64,000 bases of DNA from Acrocarpospora catenulata (GCF_018476525.1 NZ_JAHCST010000051.1:1-64000), one strand, 5' to 3'. Shown: positions 45,223-56,064, counted from the first letter of the stretch. Numbers and translations are program-made. Notes: generated by a model not told the origin, from the sequence alone.

Positions 45223-45612
45223 TCAGCTGTGGTCGATCGATCGCGGTTCTTCCTGGAGTGGATGTTCTTCTGGGTGTGGATCACGTACGTGGGGAAGGTC
45301 GCGTTCACGATTGGCTCCGAAGGCGGTGAAGTTCCGGCGTGCCTGGCTGAGGCTCAGGTTGCCGTTGGGTCCGCCGCGGACGACATGCGCGTCGTGGTCG
45401 TCCTGACCGTCGTCCTCCCAGAAACAGACCGGACAGATCTCATAGCCTCCCCGCTCGCGGAGAGTGAGGTAGCCGCAGCAGGGGCAGGTGTACGCCCGAT
45501 CGCGCGGTGGGCGGCGGATGCTGTTGTGCGATGCGATGTCGACGTACCACTCGAACCATTGGCGTCGCCGCTCGAGCTCGTCGGGACCGGGGATATCCGA
45601 CTGACCTGTCAT
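45223..45612 (-). CDS. CPCC-family cysteine-rich protein
   Basis: 129 residues from ATG 45612. CPCCGYLTL and EICPVCFWEDDGQDD form the four-Cys zinc site of CPCC proteins, with SLSQARRNFTAFGANRE after it. These are small cytoplasmic proteins often found near toxin-immunity genes; activity unknown. The frame stays open upstream to ~45870 without a better start. Confidence 0.8.
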   Translation of the reverse strand: MTGQSDIPGPDELERRRQWFEWYVDIASHNSIRRPPRDRAYTCPCCGYLTLRERGGYEICPVCFWEDDGQDDHDAHVVRGGPNGNLSLSQARRNFTAFGANRERDLPHVRDPHPEEHPLQEEPRSIDHS

Positions 45613-45714
45613 GTCCCTAGTTTCCGCGCGGGAGGACATCCTGCGCGCCACGTCGCAGGATCCCGGATATGACATGGTGCCGCGATTCGCTAGAGGACTT
45701 TCAGCTACGGGCAG

Positions 45715-45785
45715 GAGCGCTCGCCTTCTGGAATGGATCTCGTACGAGCTGCTGGCGTGCCACCACGTCCCGCCGCCAAAGTCCA
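45715..45785. repeat. Dispersed 71-base repeat, copy 1
   Basis: Matches 55994-56064 in the same orientation with roughly six differences. It contains the start of a small frame reading MDLVRAAGVPPRPAAK. Confidence 0.7.
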
Positions 45786-45888
45786 CGTGTACATCGGCAA
45801 CGATCCGGATCTGGTGCCTCCCGAAGACGTTAAGGGTGCCCATCCCGGCTGCGGCGGAACCGAAACGCACGCCAAGGTCCCCGCGTGA
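45733..45888 (+). CDS. Possible 51-residue ORF spanning the dispersed repeat
   Basis: ATG 45733 opens MDLVRAAGVPPRPAAKVHVY and continues IGNDPDLVPPEDVKG to a TGA at 45886; the wording looks protein-like. The other repeat copy starts MDLARAAGVLPRPAAK and then diverges. No ribosome site is evident, so this may be a relic. The minus strand is also open here. Confidence 0.3.
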   Translation: MDLVRAAGVPPRPAAKVHVYIGNDPDLVPPEDVKGAHPGCGGTETHAKVPA

Positions 45889-45994
45889 GTGGCTCTGGAC
45901 ACCCGGTTGTCTCGGCGGTTCTCAACATTTCGCAGCTGATCACGGTGTCGTGTGCCCTCCCTTCCTCGACACTTAAGCGTCAACGAGGGAGATC

Positions 45995-46020
45995 GGTCTC
46001 CGGCGACGACGCCGGAGACC
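45995..46020. terminator. Terminator after the ECF sigma gene
   Basis: Perfect 11-bp stem (45995-46005 with 46010-46020), loop ACGA, 31 bases past the stop of the minus-strand sigma gene. Confidence 0.75.
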
Positions 46021-46050
46021 GGGCCGAGCAGGACGGCGGGCCGGTGATGG

Positions 46051-46593
46051 TCAGCCGTCGAGCCCGAGGGCCGCGCGAAGCGCCCGCAAGGCATAGTGCG
46101 CCCGCGATCTGACGGTTCCTTCGGGAATGCCGAGCCGCTGCGCCGCTTCGGCGCTCGACCGTCCGAAGTAGTACATCTCGATGAGCACCTGGCGGTGGGC
46201 GTCACTCACCTTCGGCAACGCCTCGCGCATTGTGTGGATGATGACCAGTCGTTCGATCGCGTCGTCCGCTTCGGGTAACCGGACGAGGTCTGTGGCGCCG
46301 GTCTCGGTCGGCCGGGCCTGCCGAGCCCGCGCCGCGTCGATCGCGATCCGGCGGGCGGCGGTGAACAGCCACCGCCGCTCCGGTTCGTAGCCGTGTGGCA
46401 CGTCCTCGATGTTCCGCCACGCCCGCAGCATGGTCTCCTGCAGAAGATCTTCGGCGAGATATGGCTCGCCCAGGGTCAGTCGTAACAGGAATCGGTACAA
46501 CGAAGGCGCGTGATGTGCATGCAGTGCGGCCATGCGGATGGCGGCAGGCGACGCGCCACGCGTCGCGGCGCACTCATTGACGACCACGGTCAC
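46051..46593 (-). CDS. ECF RNA polymerase sigma factor (unpaired)
   Basis: 180 residues from GTG 46593, chosen for GCGGAG upstream; the frame is open further. Region 2 LYRFLLRLT...AEDLLQETMLRAWR, region 4 LPKVSDAHRQVLIEMYYFGRSSAEAAQRLGIPEGTVRSRAHYALRAL. No anti-sigma or membrane gene is adjacent: an IS relic and the amt operon follow on the other strand. It could drive the divergent amt-conservon operon, which is a guess. Confidence 0.85.
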   Translation of the reverse strand: MTVVVNECAATRGASPAAIRMAALHAHHAPSLYRFLLRLTLGEPYLAEDLLQETMLRAWRNIEDVPHGYEPERRWLFTAARRIAIDAARARQARPTETGATDLVRLPEADDAIERLVIIHTMREALPKVSDAHRQVLIEMYYFGRSSAEAAQRLGIPEGTVRSRAHYALRALRAALGLDG

Positions 46594-46746
46594 CGGGACG
46601 CTCCGCCACGCCGGAACAGTGGAATCTGCAAGAATCGTTGACTGTTTCCTGACATCGGACTCCAGCATTGCAAGTTCGGGGGTGCCGGACACGGCACCCG
46701 TTGAGCAGCACGCAGCACGGGTGCACCGCACCTTACGCGTGAATAT

Positions 46747-46920
46747 GTGAAAAAACCGTGGTCTTTTCCCGGTTCTGAGGACGCTGACGCCCGAGTCGTG
46801 CTACTGGCCGTGTTATCCCGGTTCCAGACCGACTTGTATGACTGCCTGCCCGCCGGGGCCGATGTGCTGTTCGAACTCACCGACGCGCTGCTGTGCGCGC
46901 CGACCAGCGCGGACCGTCTG
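46747..46920 (+). pseudogene. N-terminal fragment of an IS transposase
   Basis: MKKPWSFPGSEDADAR, then VLLAVLSRFQTDLYDCLPAG and DVLFELTDALLCAP match the N-terminus of IS701-like actinomycete DDE transposases; similarity stops near 46905 and the rest of the gene is absent. It marks an old insertion at the left edge of the amt operon. Confidence 0.6.
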
Positions 46921-47067
46921 TTCTGCCACGTCTATGGCCGTGCTGATCGGAGAAGCCGGATGCGGCCGCATAACAGTTTGTCTTCGTGTTGAACGACAAG
47001 ACCTTGGGCTGCGTCGTGTGGGCCACGCCTGGTCGCGTCGGACTGGCAGGCGGGAAAGGCAATCGCG

Positions 47068-48340
<1,273 letters not shown>

Positions 48341-48348
<8 letters not shown>

Positions 48349-49504
48349 GCAGGTAGCGCACCCAGCCGACCGCCGCCGCCCGCGGCGCGGCTCGCGGATT
48401 GTCGCGAACGTCATCCTGCTGGCCGTGCTCGCGACGCTGTTCGGATTGCTGCTGGACGAGGCCCGCAGTACCACCTCTGATCACCTGGCGGCCACGCAGA
48501 GCGCGCGGCAGGCGGTACCGCTGCTGCGGTCGACGACGCAACTCCTCACCGCACTGGTCCAGGCCAGGACGGCAGCCGCGCACGCAGCATCCGTCGACGT
48601 CGATGCCATCGCCCGCGCCGCGGCCGCGATGTCGGCCGCCGGGCAGACCGCGGACGTCAGAGTCTGGCAGCGGTCGGTGAACCTGCGCGTGGTCGCCGAC
48701 GCGCTGGGGGCCGGCCCAGCTTCAGTGCAGCGCTACGACGATGCGATAGTGCTGGCGACCGACCTGCTGCGCACGACGGGTGCGACCGCGCGGCTGGGCG
48801 CCGATCCGGACCCGTACCACCGTTACCTGGCCGAACTTGTCGTCGAGCGGCTCCCGGCCGTCGTCGTCGGCGCCGGGCAGATCGCCGACCGCCTGGCATT
48901 GGACGCCAAGGCGACCGGCGCTGCCAGGGAGCGGGGGTCGCTCGCGGTCGCCGTCGCCCGGTCGAAGGTCGCGTCGGCGGTCGAGGCCCTCGACGCCGGG
49001 GTCGCGCTGCTCGTGGCCACGCCGGAGGGCGCCGTCGGGCGCGACGTCGCCGGGCCGCTCGACGCGTTCCGCGAGGACGCGGGCCGGCTCGCCGCGCCCG
49101 CGGTCATCGAACAGACCCGTTCATCGACCGGCGCGGCCGACGCCGCGAGGCTCGCCGAACGGGTCAGCGGATCGGCCGCGGAGCTGGCGAAGGCGGCGTT
49201 CATCGCGCTGGATCAGTCGTTGCTGCGGTACCAGCAGGACCTCGACTGGCAGCACCAGCGGCAACTGGCGATCATGATCGCCGGTGTGGTGCTGGGCGGG
49301 CTGCTGCTGTACCGGTCGATCCCGCCCAGGTACCGCGACGACGAAGTCGACGACGTCGCCGGTACCACAACTGCGGATGTCGCGTCGGTCTCGATCAACC
49401 TGCCGGAGATCGATCCGCGGGATCTGCTGGCACTGGAGGAACTCGTGCACATCGGTCGCGGGGTGCGGGTCCGGCCGTCGGATGGGCCCGGCGATGCTCC
49501 TTAA
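48341..49504 (+). CDS. Bitopic membrane protein with helical outer domain (putative sensor)
   Basis: 387 residues; ATG 48341 lies eight bases inside amt. A first membrane helix (IVANVILLAVLATLFGLLL, 20-38), an all-helical Ala-rich outer region of ~270 residues with no Cys, a second helix (LAIMIAGVVLGGLLLYRSI) and a ~60-residue tail with SINLPEIDPRDLLALEELV. The topology mirrors the NIT-type input half of the next gene's kinase but has no catalytic domain. I recognise no family. Likely a co-sensor or adaptor between transporter and kinase. Confidence 0.75.
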
Positions 49505-51824
49505 CCTGCGGATCACCCAGCGGCTCGGGCTGCTGCTGCTCGTCGCGCTCGCCGCCATGATGACGGCGAGCGTCCCGGGCATCGTCGATCGGGTCGACGA
49601 CGCCCGGGCGGCCCAAGCCGCGCAACGCAGCGCGGAGCGGGTCCACACCGTCGCGGTCGCCGTCGCCGAACTGCAGCGCGAACGGATCCTGTCGCTGGCC
49701 TATGTCCTCTCCGACCGGGCCAGCCGGACCGCGCTCGTCAGCCAGGTGCACGCCGCGGATGAGGCGGCAGCGGCGGCTCCAGAGGGCCGGGCCTCCGTCG
49801 CCGCGCTGAGCGAGGTACGCCAGGCGGTCCTGCGCCGTGACGCGGAGCCGTCCCAGGTCGCTCGGGTGTACCACGACACGGTTGTCACGCTCCTGAACCA
49901 GTTGCGGCTGACCGACCAGCCGGACGCCGACGTGGTAGGGCAGCGGCAACTGTCCTCCCTCGACACGCTGATGCGGCTCGGTGAGGAGGCCAGCGTCGGC
50001 GTGGCGGCGTTGCTGGTGGCGGTTGGCGACAAGACTGTGGCCGGCCTCCTCGCGAGGGACTCTGCCACGCTCGTGCAGAGCTACTGGGAACGCTTTCAGC
50101 GGCAGGCGACCCCGAGTCACGTCACCATCCTGGCCGCGACCCAGACGGGTCCGTCTGCGTTGCGAAGCGGTACGGCGATCGCCGCACTGACGTACAACGA
50201 AACCCCAGGCAGGTCGGGCCCACCGGCCGGTGTGGAGCAGGCGCTGTCGATCGCCCAGGGTGATGCCGTGGTGCGGTACAGCGCGCAGATGGCCGTCGTG
50301 TCCGATATCGGCCGGCTGGCCGCCGCACGCGCCCGCACCGCGACCGGCACGGCGGTCGGCGTCGCCGTCGGCGTCATCGCGCTCCTGGCCACGGTCGCCT
50401 GGCTGAGCTCGATGATCAGCCGCTCGGTCAACCGGCCGCTGCGCCGGGTGACGCTCGCGGCAACGGCAGTCGCCGACCTCGCCACCCGCGAACTGCGACG
50501 CGTGAACGACACCGACGTCGCCGACGCCGATGAGGGCCCGCCGCGGCTGGCGGCCGTCACCCTCCGCTCCGCGGACGAGATCGGTGAGCTCGCCTCGGCG
50601 TTCAACCGGGTGCAGGCCACCGCCGCGCTGCTGATGCAGCAGCAGGTGACGACCAGGCGCAACGTCGCCGTCATGTACAGCCACATCGCCAACCGCACGC
50701 GCAGCCTCGTCGAGCGGCAGCTGGCAAGCATCGACAAGCTCGAACGCGACGAATTCGACGAGCAGCGGCTGGCGCACCTGTACCGGCTGGACCATCTGAC
50801 GACACGGCTGCGCCGCAGCGCGGAGAGCCTGCTCGTGATCGCCGGGCAGCGCGACGCCGGTTCGCTCGGCATGCCGACCCCGCTGCACGAGATCGTGCGG
50901 TCCGCCGTCGCACAGATCGAGCAGTACCGTCAGGTGGACCTCGGCACCATCGACAACGTGGTGTTGCAGGCCGGAGTGGTCGTCGACCTCACGCTCATGC
51001 TCGCCGAACTGCTTGAGAACGCGACCGTGTTCTCGCCACCGGACGTGCCGGTCGAGTTCTCGGCGAGGCTCGACGGCGATTGCCACCTGCGGATCGTCGA
51101 CCATGGTGTCGGGATGTCGGCCGAGCGGCTCGAGGAGGAGAACCGTCGGCTCGTGTCGCGGGAGCGCCTCGACGTCACACCGACCAAGGTGCTCGGCCTC
51201 TTCGTGGTGGGCCGGCTGGCCCGGCGGCACGGGATGACTGTGCGGCTGCTGCCGTCCGTCCCGGTCGGCGTCACCGTCGAGATCGTGGTGCCCGCGACGC
51301 TGCTGCTCCGCGCGGGGGTCCCCGAACCGCTTGCGGCCGTGGGAGCCGTGCAGTATCGGCAGCGGGCCGCCGACGTGGTGGTCCCGGTCGCGGTGCCGCT
51401 GGAGCCGTCCACGGACTTTCGATGGTTCGACCCCGTGGGTGGGAGTACCGCTGGTCCTGTGCCTGGCGCCACAGGTGCGGAACCGGAGGGTAGCGGCCCG
51501 GCCGAGCCCGACCGGAACAGCCGGCCGAATCACGCGAGCGGGCCGGATCGTCCGACACAGGCGGGCTATCCGGAGCCGGCACCCGAAACGTCGGGCGAGC
51601 AGCGCGGCGGGCTGCGTCGGCGGATCCCGGGCCAGCATCTCGCCGAGTCGGTGCGTGGCACGCCGGAAGGTGCCGAGGCCTGGCGTGCCGGGCTGCGGAC
51701 AGCGTCAACGCCCGCCCCCACACTGCGGCTCCGCGACCCGGAGGCGGAGCGTGCCGAACTGGAGGCGTTCCAACAGGGCCTTGCCAGAGCGGCGGGCACC
51801 GATCCGAACAGGAGGTCATCATGA
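49494..51824 (+). CDS. cvnA: Conservon sensor kinase with NIT-like outer domain
   Basis: 776 residues from ATG 49494 (overlapping the upstream stop; ATG 49482 possible). Helix (LGLLLLVALAAMMTASVPG), NIT-type helical input domain (AVAELQRERILSLAYVLSD..), second helix (GVAVGVIALLATVAWLSSM), HAMP, then an atypical kinase: RTRSLVERQLASIDKLE, HLYRLDHLTTRLRR with the probable phospho-His, N box LAELLENATVFSPPD and G box IVDHGVGM. The Pro-rich C-terminus is disordered. This is the CvnA position of a conservon; NIT domains sense nitrate/nitrite in known cases, so a nitrogen signal fits its place beside amt. Confidence 0.9.
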   Translation: MLLNLRITQRLGLLLLVALAAMMTASVPGIVDRVDDARAAQAAQRSAERVHTVAVAVAELQRERILSLAYVLSDRASRTALVSQVHAADEAAAAAPEGRASVAALSEVRQAVLRRDAEPSQVARVYHDTVVTLLNQLRLTDQPDADVVGQRQLSSLDTLMRLGEEASVGVAALLVAVGDKTVAGLLARDSATLVQSYWERFQRQATPSHVTILAATQTGPSALRSGTAIAALTYNETPGRSGPPAGVEQALSIAQGDAVVRYSAQMAVVSDIGRLAAARARTATGTAVGVAVGVIALLATVAWLSSMISRSVNRPLRRVTLAATAVADLATRELRRVNDTDVADADEGPPRLAAVTLRSADEIGELASAFNRVQATAALLMQQQVTTRRNVAVMYSHIANRTRSLVERQLASIDKLERDEFDEQRLAHLYRLDHLTTRLRRSAESLLVIAGQRDAGSLGMPTPLHEIVRSAVAQIEQYRQVDLGTIDNVVLQAGVVVDLTLMLAELLENATVFSPPDVPVEFSARLDGDCHLRIVDHGVGMSAERLEEENRRLVSRERLDVTPTKVLGLFVVGRLARRHGMTVRLLPSVPVGVTVEIVVPATLLLRAGVPEPLAAVGAVQYRQRAADVVVPVAVPLEPSTDFRWFDPVGGSTAGPVPGATGAEPEGSGPAEPDRNSRPNHASGPDRPTQAGYPEPAPETSGEQRGGLRRRIPGQHLAESVRGTPEGAEAWRAGLRTASTPAPTLRLRDPEAERAELEAFQQGLARAAGTDPNRRSS

Positions 51825-52255
51825 ATGTTCCCGCGTACCGGATCAGCAACGAGGCCCAGCAGTTCAACTGGCTGCTCGACCGGTTCGCCCGCGACACCGC
51901 GGGGGTAGCGGAGGCGATCGCCGTGTCCACCGACGGGTTGCTGGTGGCGATGTCAGACGACATGCGGCGGGTCGACGCGGATCGTCTCGCCGCCATCGTC
52001 TCGGCGTTGGCCAGCCTGGCACGTGGCGCGTCCGGGGTCTACAACCTGGGTGAAACCAACAAGATCATCATTGATCTCGACCGCGGGTACGTGCTCGTCA
52101 GCACCATCGGCCGGGGCTGTGTGCTGGGTGTGCTTGCCAGCAAGGAGGCCAATCTCGGCAACCTCGCCTTCGACATGGCGATGTTCGCCAACCAGGCCGG
52201 GCCGGTCCTGACGCCGCAGCTCATCGACGAGCTGAAGTCGACAGTCCGGGTCTGA
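51821..52255 (+). CDS. cvnB: Roadblock/LC7-domain protein
   Basis: 144 residues; ATGA overlap with the kinase stop. FNWLLDRFARDTAGVAEAIAVSTDGLLVAMS and IIIDLDRGYVLVSTIGRGCVLGVLAS are the two halves of the roadblock fold that acts as GTPase regulator. Standard second conservon member. Confidence 0.93.
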   Translation: MNVPAYRISNEAQQFNWLLDRFARDTAGVAEAIAVSTDGLLVAMSDDMRRVDADRLAAIVSALASLARGASGVYNLGETNKIIIDLDRGYVLVSTIGRGCVLGVLASKEANLGNLAFDMAMFANQAGPVLTPQLIDELKSTVRV

Positions 52256-52260
52256 CCGAT

Positions 52261-52647
52261 ATGTCGACGGATCAGCCGCCCGGCCGCGAGGAGACCGTGC
52301 AACCGCCGGTGAGCGGGGTGCGGCCGTACGTGCTGACGGGCGGACGGGTCCGGCCCTTGCACGCGGCCCCGCTCAACATCGCGGCCCAGATCCGGTCCAC
52401 ACCGCAGGGCGTGGCGGAGATCGGACGCCTGACGTATGAGCATCGCGACATCGTCGAACTGTGCGATCACTGGATCTCGGTCGCGGAGGTCGCCTCGCAC
52501 CTGCGGCTGCACCTCGGCGTCGTGCGGATCCTCGTCGCCGACCTCGCCGCGCTGGGCCTGCTCTACGTTCACGATGGAAACCTTGCCGGCGGCCGGCAGG
52601 GAGCAGTCATTGAAAGGGTGATCCGTGGACTCACCGCAATTCGCTGA
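52261..52647 (+). CDS. cvnC: DUF742 protein
   Basis: 128 residues, five bases after the roadblock gene. VRPYVLTGGRVRP and a winged-helix-like core (EIGRLTYEHRDIVELCD, SVAEVASHLRLHLGVVRILVADLA) are DUF742 hallmarks. Third conservon member, probably linking the kinase and GTPase. Confidence 0.93.
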   Translation: MSTDQPPGREETVQPPVSGVRPYVLTGGRVRPLHAAPLNIAAQIRSTPQGVAEIGRLTYEHRDIVELCDHWISVAEVASHLRLHLGVVRILVADLAALGLLYVHDGNLAGGRQGAVIERVIRGLTAIR

Positions 52648-53206
52648 GCACGCGGCCGGTCGACCGCCGCTGCCGGTGAAGATGGTCATTGCCGGCGGGT
52701 TCGGCGTGGGTAAGACGACCGCTGTCGCCCAGGTGTCCGAGATCCCGGTGCTGACGACCGAAGCCCCGATCACGGAGCTGGCCGCCGCGTTGGACAACGT
52801 CGACGAGGTGCCGGCGAAGACCACCACGACCGTCGCCCTGGACTTCGGCTGCGTCGCGATCGACGACGAGATCAAGATGTATCTTTTCGGTACGCCAGGG
52901 CAGGACCGGTTCGGGTTCATGTGGCGTGACCTGACCGAGGGTGCGCTGGGCGCGCTGGTCATCGTGGACAGCCGGAGGCTTGACGACGGCTACCCCGCGG
53001 TCGATTACTTCGAGCGGTCCGGAACGCCGTTCGGCGTCGGCATCAACCTGTTCGACGGTGTGCTCAGCCACGATCTGGCGGACGTGCGGTGGGCGTTGGC
53101 GATCAGCGAGGACACGCCCCTGGTCACCTTCGACGCGCGTGACCGCCGCTCGGTGATCGACGCATTGCTCGCGGTGCTCCGACACAGCCTCGGCCGATCT
53201 GGCTGA
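52625..53206 (+). CDS. cvnD: Conservon GTPase
   Basis: 193 residues from GTG 52625, overlapping DUF742 by 23 bases. G1 GGFGVGKTT; G3 replaced by YLFGTPGQDRFGFMW; VVIVDSRRLDDG and GINLFDGV in place of NKxD, all normal for conservon small GTPases (ATP_bind_1 type). Completes the module and ends the operon. Confidence 0.93.
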   Translation: MDSPQFAEHAAGRPPLPVKMVIAGGFGVGKTTAVAQVSEIPVLTTEAPITELAAALDNVDEVPAKTTTTVALDFGCVAIDDEIKMYLFGTPGQDRFGFMWRDLTEGALGALVIVDSRRLDDGYPAVDYFERSGTPFGVGINLFDGVLSHDLADVRWALAISEDTPLVTFDARDRRSVIDALLAVLRHSLGRSG

Positions 53207-53470
53207 ACGGTCGGCGGCCAGGTCGGGGATGGTATCCCATGCCTCGGGTGGCAGACCGAACAGGGTGATGGTGAGCACGGTCTGTGGACCGACGGAATGC
53301 GTGCAGATCTGCACAGGGCAGGAGATGAGTCGGCCGGGTTGGGACGCGGTGCAGGTGCGGATTGCCGGCGCGACGCGTGCGGCGAGGTCGGCGGGCAGGT
53401 AGCCGACGTGGCCGCCTTGGATATAGATGGCGACGCTGTTGGGGGTCGATGGTAGGTACTCTCCATGGAG
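53204..53470 (-). pseudogene. HIRAN-like domain fragment
   Basis: One minus frame reads STPNSVAIYIQGGHVGYLPA, then VQICTHSVGP and LTITLFGLPPEAWD, a HIRAN-type DNA-binding module. No start precedes it (the other-strand YCII gene begins there) and the frame runs on into the GTPase gene. Remnant of a lost gene. Confidence 0.4.
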
Positions 53471-54013
53471 TTCTTCTGTTACCACCGCGACCGGCCTGAC
53501 TCCGCGGCGCTGCGCGACAAGCTGCGGGAAGACCACTGGTCCTACATGGACCGGTACGCGGCGAAAATGATCGCCCGTGGCCCGACCTTCGGCCGCGGCA
53601 GCGACACGGCCACCGGCAGCGTGCACATCGTCGACCTTCCAGATCCCGCCACTGCGCGTTCATTCGCCTTCGAAGAGCCCAACTACCAGGCCGGTGTGTA
53701 CCGGGACGTGATGTTGCGCCGATGGCGCAACGTGCTGGGGCGCACCATGTGGGATTTCCCTGGCGGCCGAGACGGCGGCAACCGGTATCTGGTGCTTGGC
53801 TTCGGTTCCGGGCAGGCTGCCGATCTTGTCCCGCCGCCGGACCGGGACGAGCTGATCGCGTATGGGCCGCTGCTGTCCGACGACGGCACCACCTGGCTAG
53901 GTACCGCGCTGCTGGTCCGGGCGCCGGACCCGGATGCGGCACGCGCCGTTCTGACCCTGGACCGGTACGCCGACATCGAGGTCCACGACTGGGAGTTCGG
54001 CGGGCGGCGGTAG
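53465..54013 (+). CDS. Tandem YCII-related protein
   Basis: 182 residues. Two dimeric alpha+beta barrel halves: MEFFCYHRDRPDSAALRDKL...GRGSDTATGSVHIVDLPD and a second from NRYLVLGFGSG to DPDAARAVLTLDRYADIEVHDWEFG. Each has the beta-alpha-beta layout and late VHDW pattern of YCII proteins, a small-molecule enzyme family. Function not determined. Confidence 0.8.
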   Translation: MEFFCYHRDRPDSAALRDKLREDHWSYMDRYAAKMIARGPTFGRGSDTATGSVHIVDLPDPATARSFAFEEPNYQAGVYRDVMLRRWRNVLGRTMWDFPGGRDGGNRYLVLGFGSGQAADLVPPPDRDELIAYGPLLSDDGTTWLGTALLVRAPDPDAARAVLTLDRYADIEVHDWEFGGRR

Positions 54014-54112
54014 TGAGCACTTGACCGTCGCCCCGAACCCGCGCTGTCAGGCCGTGGGGGACGGCTGCTCACCAGGCGCTGGTGGGGCGCGTTGAGCCGC
54101 AGCGTCAGAACA

Positions 54113-54835
54113 TCACCACGGCACCACTCCCTCGTCGTCGAATAGCTGACCGGTGGGCCCGTCGTCGGGCAGAGCCGCCAACCGGATGGCGATCACTGCG
54201 CCCTGCTCAGCGGTCTTGGTGCCCCTGAACCCATTGAGATCGGTAGCGACGTAGCCGGGGCAGGCGCTGTTGATCAAAATATTGGTGCCGCTCAGCTCCT
54301 TGGCGTACTGGATGGTGACGGCGTTGAGGTAGGTCTTCGTCGGTGCGTAAGCCCCGCTGATCCCTAGGTCGACACCGGGCGTGGTCTGCAGGGCCAGAGA
54401 GCCGATGTGGCTGGACTGGTTGACGATCCGCGGGTGCGCCGAGCGGCGCAGCAGCGGCAGCATCGCGTTGGTGACCCGGATGACGCCGATGACGTTGGTC
54501 TCCACCAGCCGCCGCACGGTCTCCAGGTCGATGGTTGTAGGTGGCTCTGGCCAGCCGCCTGCGACGCCGGCGTTATTGACCAGCACGTCAAGGCGTCCCG
54601 CTCGCTCCTCGATCAGCTGCGCCGCGGCGGTCACGCTCTCGTCGTCGGTGACGTCCAAGGGCACGCCGAACGCGTCGGCACCTGCCGCACGCAGTTTCGC
54701 CACGGCGTCCATCCTGCGCTGCTCGTCTCGAGCGCCGACACCGACGCTCCAGCCCATTGCGCCCAGCCCGGCCGCGATCTCGTACCCGATTCCCTTGTTC
54801 GCGCCGGTGACCAGCGCGATCGTCTTTTCACTCAT
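54113..54835 (-). CDS. Short-chain dehydrogenase/reductase
   Basis: 240 residues from ATG 54835. TGANKGIGYEIA (cofactor), NNAGVAGG, Ser in NQSSHIGS and YAPTK as the Tyr-Lys pair. The acidic residue after beta-2 is absent and Arg is present (GARDEQRR), suggesting NADPH. Divergent from the LysR gene, which probably regulates it. Confidence 0.92.
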   Translation of the reverse strand: MSEKTIALVTGANKGIGYEIAAGLGAMGWSVGVGARDEQRRMDAVAKLRAAGADAFGVPLDVTDDESVTAAAQLIEERAGRLDVLVNNAGVAGGWPEPPTTIDLETVRRLVETNVIGVIRVTNAMLPLLRRSAHPRIVNQSSHIGSLALQTTPGVDLGISGAYAPTKTYLNAVTIQYAKELSGTNILINSACPGYVATDLNGFRGTKTAEQGAVIAIRLAALPDDGPTGQLFDDEGVVPW

Positions 54836-54880
54836 GACAGCGAGCATGGCTGCGCTTTGATCAGGCACCAACACCGTCTC

Positions 54881-54897
54881 GGTAATGCGGCAATACC
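54881..54897. promoter_or_regulatory. Likely LysR-type site between SDR and LysR genes
   Basis: Imperfect palindrome GGTAATGCGGCAATACC in the 94-base divergent intergenic region; CGAGCGGTATCG follows as a possible second site. It fits the T-N11-A style of LysR operators. Confidence 0.5.
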
Positions 54898-54929
54898 CGA
54901 GCGGTATCGATCGACCGTACTGTGCATGC

Positions 54930-55769
54930 ATGGAGATACGCGAGCTGCGGTACTTCGTCGCCATCGCCGAGGAACTGCATTTCGGCAAGGCCGCCCAGCG
55001 TCTGGAGATAGCCCAGCCGCCCCTGTCCCGCGCCATCGCCCGGCTCGAACGACAACTCGGGGTCACGCTGCTGGAGCGCACCAGCCGCAAGGTCACGCTC
55101 ACCGAGGCCGGGGCCGTGCTGCTGTCCGAGGGGCGCGCGATCCTCAGCGCGGTGGCCGCAGCTGAGCGGCGTACTCAGCAGGCTGCGCAAAGGCGCTCCC
55201 GACTCGTCCTCGCCGTCAAATCCGGCACCGGCGGCGAGTTGCTGGCCAAACTGCTCGATGCCTATCGCGCGGAGCCCGGCGCAGCCACCGTCGATCTGTT
55301 GCTCTGCGAGGCGCATCAGCAACAGAAATTGCTGCAGAATGGGCAAGCCGATGTGGCTCTGCTGCACTTGCCATTCGATTCGGCGGTCGGACTCGACACC
55401 GAAATTCTGTTTACCGAGGGACAGGTGGCGATCCTGCCCACCTCTCACGCACTTGCCGGCCGCTCTCAGATTCGGATGGCCGAGATCACCGCATTGTCGG
55501 AACTCCCGTTGGCTCGCTGGCCCCGTCCTGACGGCAGCTACCCGGAGGGACCAGGGGCAGAGGTACGGAACCTGACACAGCTCTTCCAGCTGATCGCGCT
55601 CGGCCGTACCACCGTGATTCTGCCCGAGTCCGCCAGCACCGACCTGCGCCGAGATCTCGCCGCCGTTCCGGTCCTGGATGCTCGGCCCGTGACAACGGTG
55701 ATCGCTTGGCCGTCGCAGAGTCGACTTCGCGCAGTCGCCGACCTGATCCGCGTAGCAACACGTCTCTGA
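54930..55769 (+). CDS. LysR-family transcriptional regulator
   Basis: 279 residues from ATG 54930. N-terminal helix-turn-helix MEIRELRYFVAIAEELHFGKAA...LSRAIARLERQLG; effector domain with LVLAVKSGTGGELLAKLLD. It is expected to control the divergent SDR gene. Confidence 0.92.
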   Translation: MEIRELRYFVAIAEELHFGKAAQRLEIAQPPLSRAIARLERQLGVTLLERTSRKVTLTEAGAVLLSEGRAILSAVAAAERRTQQAAQRRSRLVLAVKSGTGGELLAKLLDAYRAEPGAATVDLLLCEAHQQQKLLQNGQADVALLHLPFDSAVGLDTEILFTEGQVAILPTSHALAGRSQIRMAEITALSELPLARWPRPDGSYPEGPGAEVRNLTQLFQLIALGRTTVILPESASTDLRRDLAAVPVLDARPVTTVIAWPSQSRLRAVADLIRVATRL

Positions 55770-55837
55770 CCGGTTGTTCTGCATACGCTGGACGCCACTG
55801 GTCGTTTCGGATTGCCGGCCAGCAAAACCGCTCGCTG

Positions 55838-55910
55838 GTTGCCCAATGGACTCAACTGACCTGGGCACCCTTCACCTGTGGTGCGGGTGACGGGAATCGA
55901 ACCCGCGCTG
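55838..55910 (-). repeat. tRNA-Gly 3'-end plus hairpin scar (copy 2)
   Basis: Hairpin arms TGCCCA (55840) and TGGGCA (55862), then the complement of the T-arm and acceptor of tRNA-Gly (55883-55910). After the T-stem it diverges from copies 3 and 4; no 5' half or anticodon arm follows, so it is not a functional tRNA. Confidence 0.65.
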
Positions 55911-55993
55911 CTCAGGGCCGATGTGGCATAAGAGCATCTCCACGGTTTGAGGGGATTGACACTGATCTCTTGCACCACTTCCGTAGACGCAAC

Positions 55994-56064
55994 CGAGCGC
56001 TCACCTTCTGGAATGGATCTCGCACGAGCTGCTGGCGTGCTACCGCGCCCCGCCGCCAAAGCCA
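55994..56064. repeat. Dispersed 71-base repeat, copy 2
   Basis: Direct copy of 45715-45785, ~84 bases past the tRNA scar. The small frame in it starts MDLARAAGVLPRPAAK at 56012. Confidence 0.7.

Noticed and set aside
49395-51638. 747-codon open frame antisense to the conservon kinase
   Set aside because: Shadow of the kinase; no start context or domains.
55883-55910. A tRNA gene
   Set aside because: Only the T-arm and acceptor complement is present at each of the four sites; no 5' half, D-arm or matching acceptor strand lies within tRNA length.
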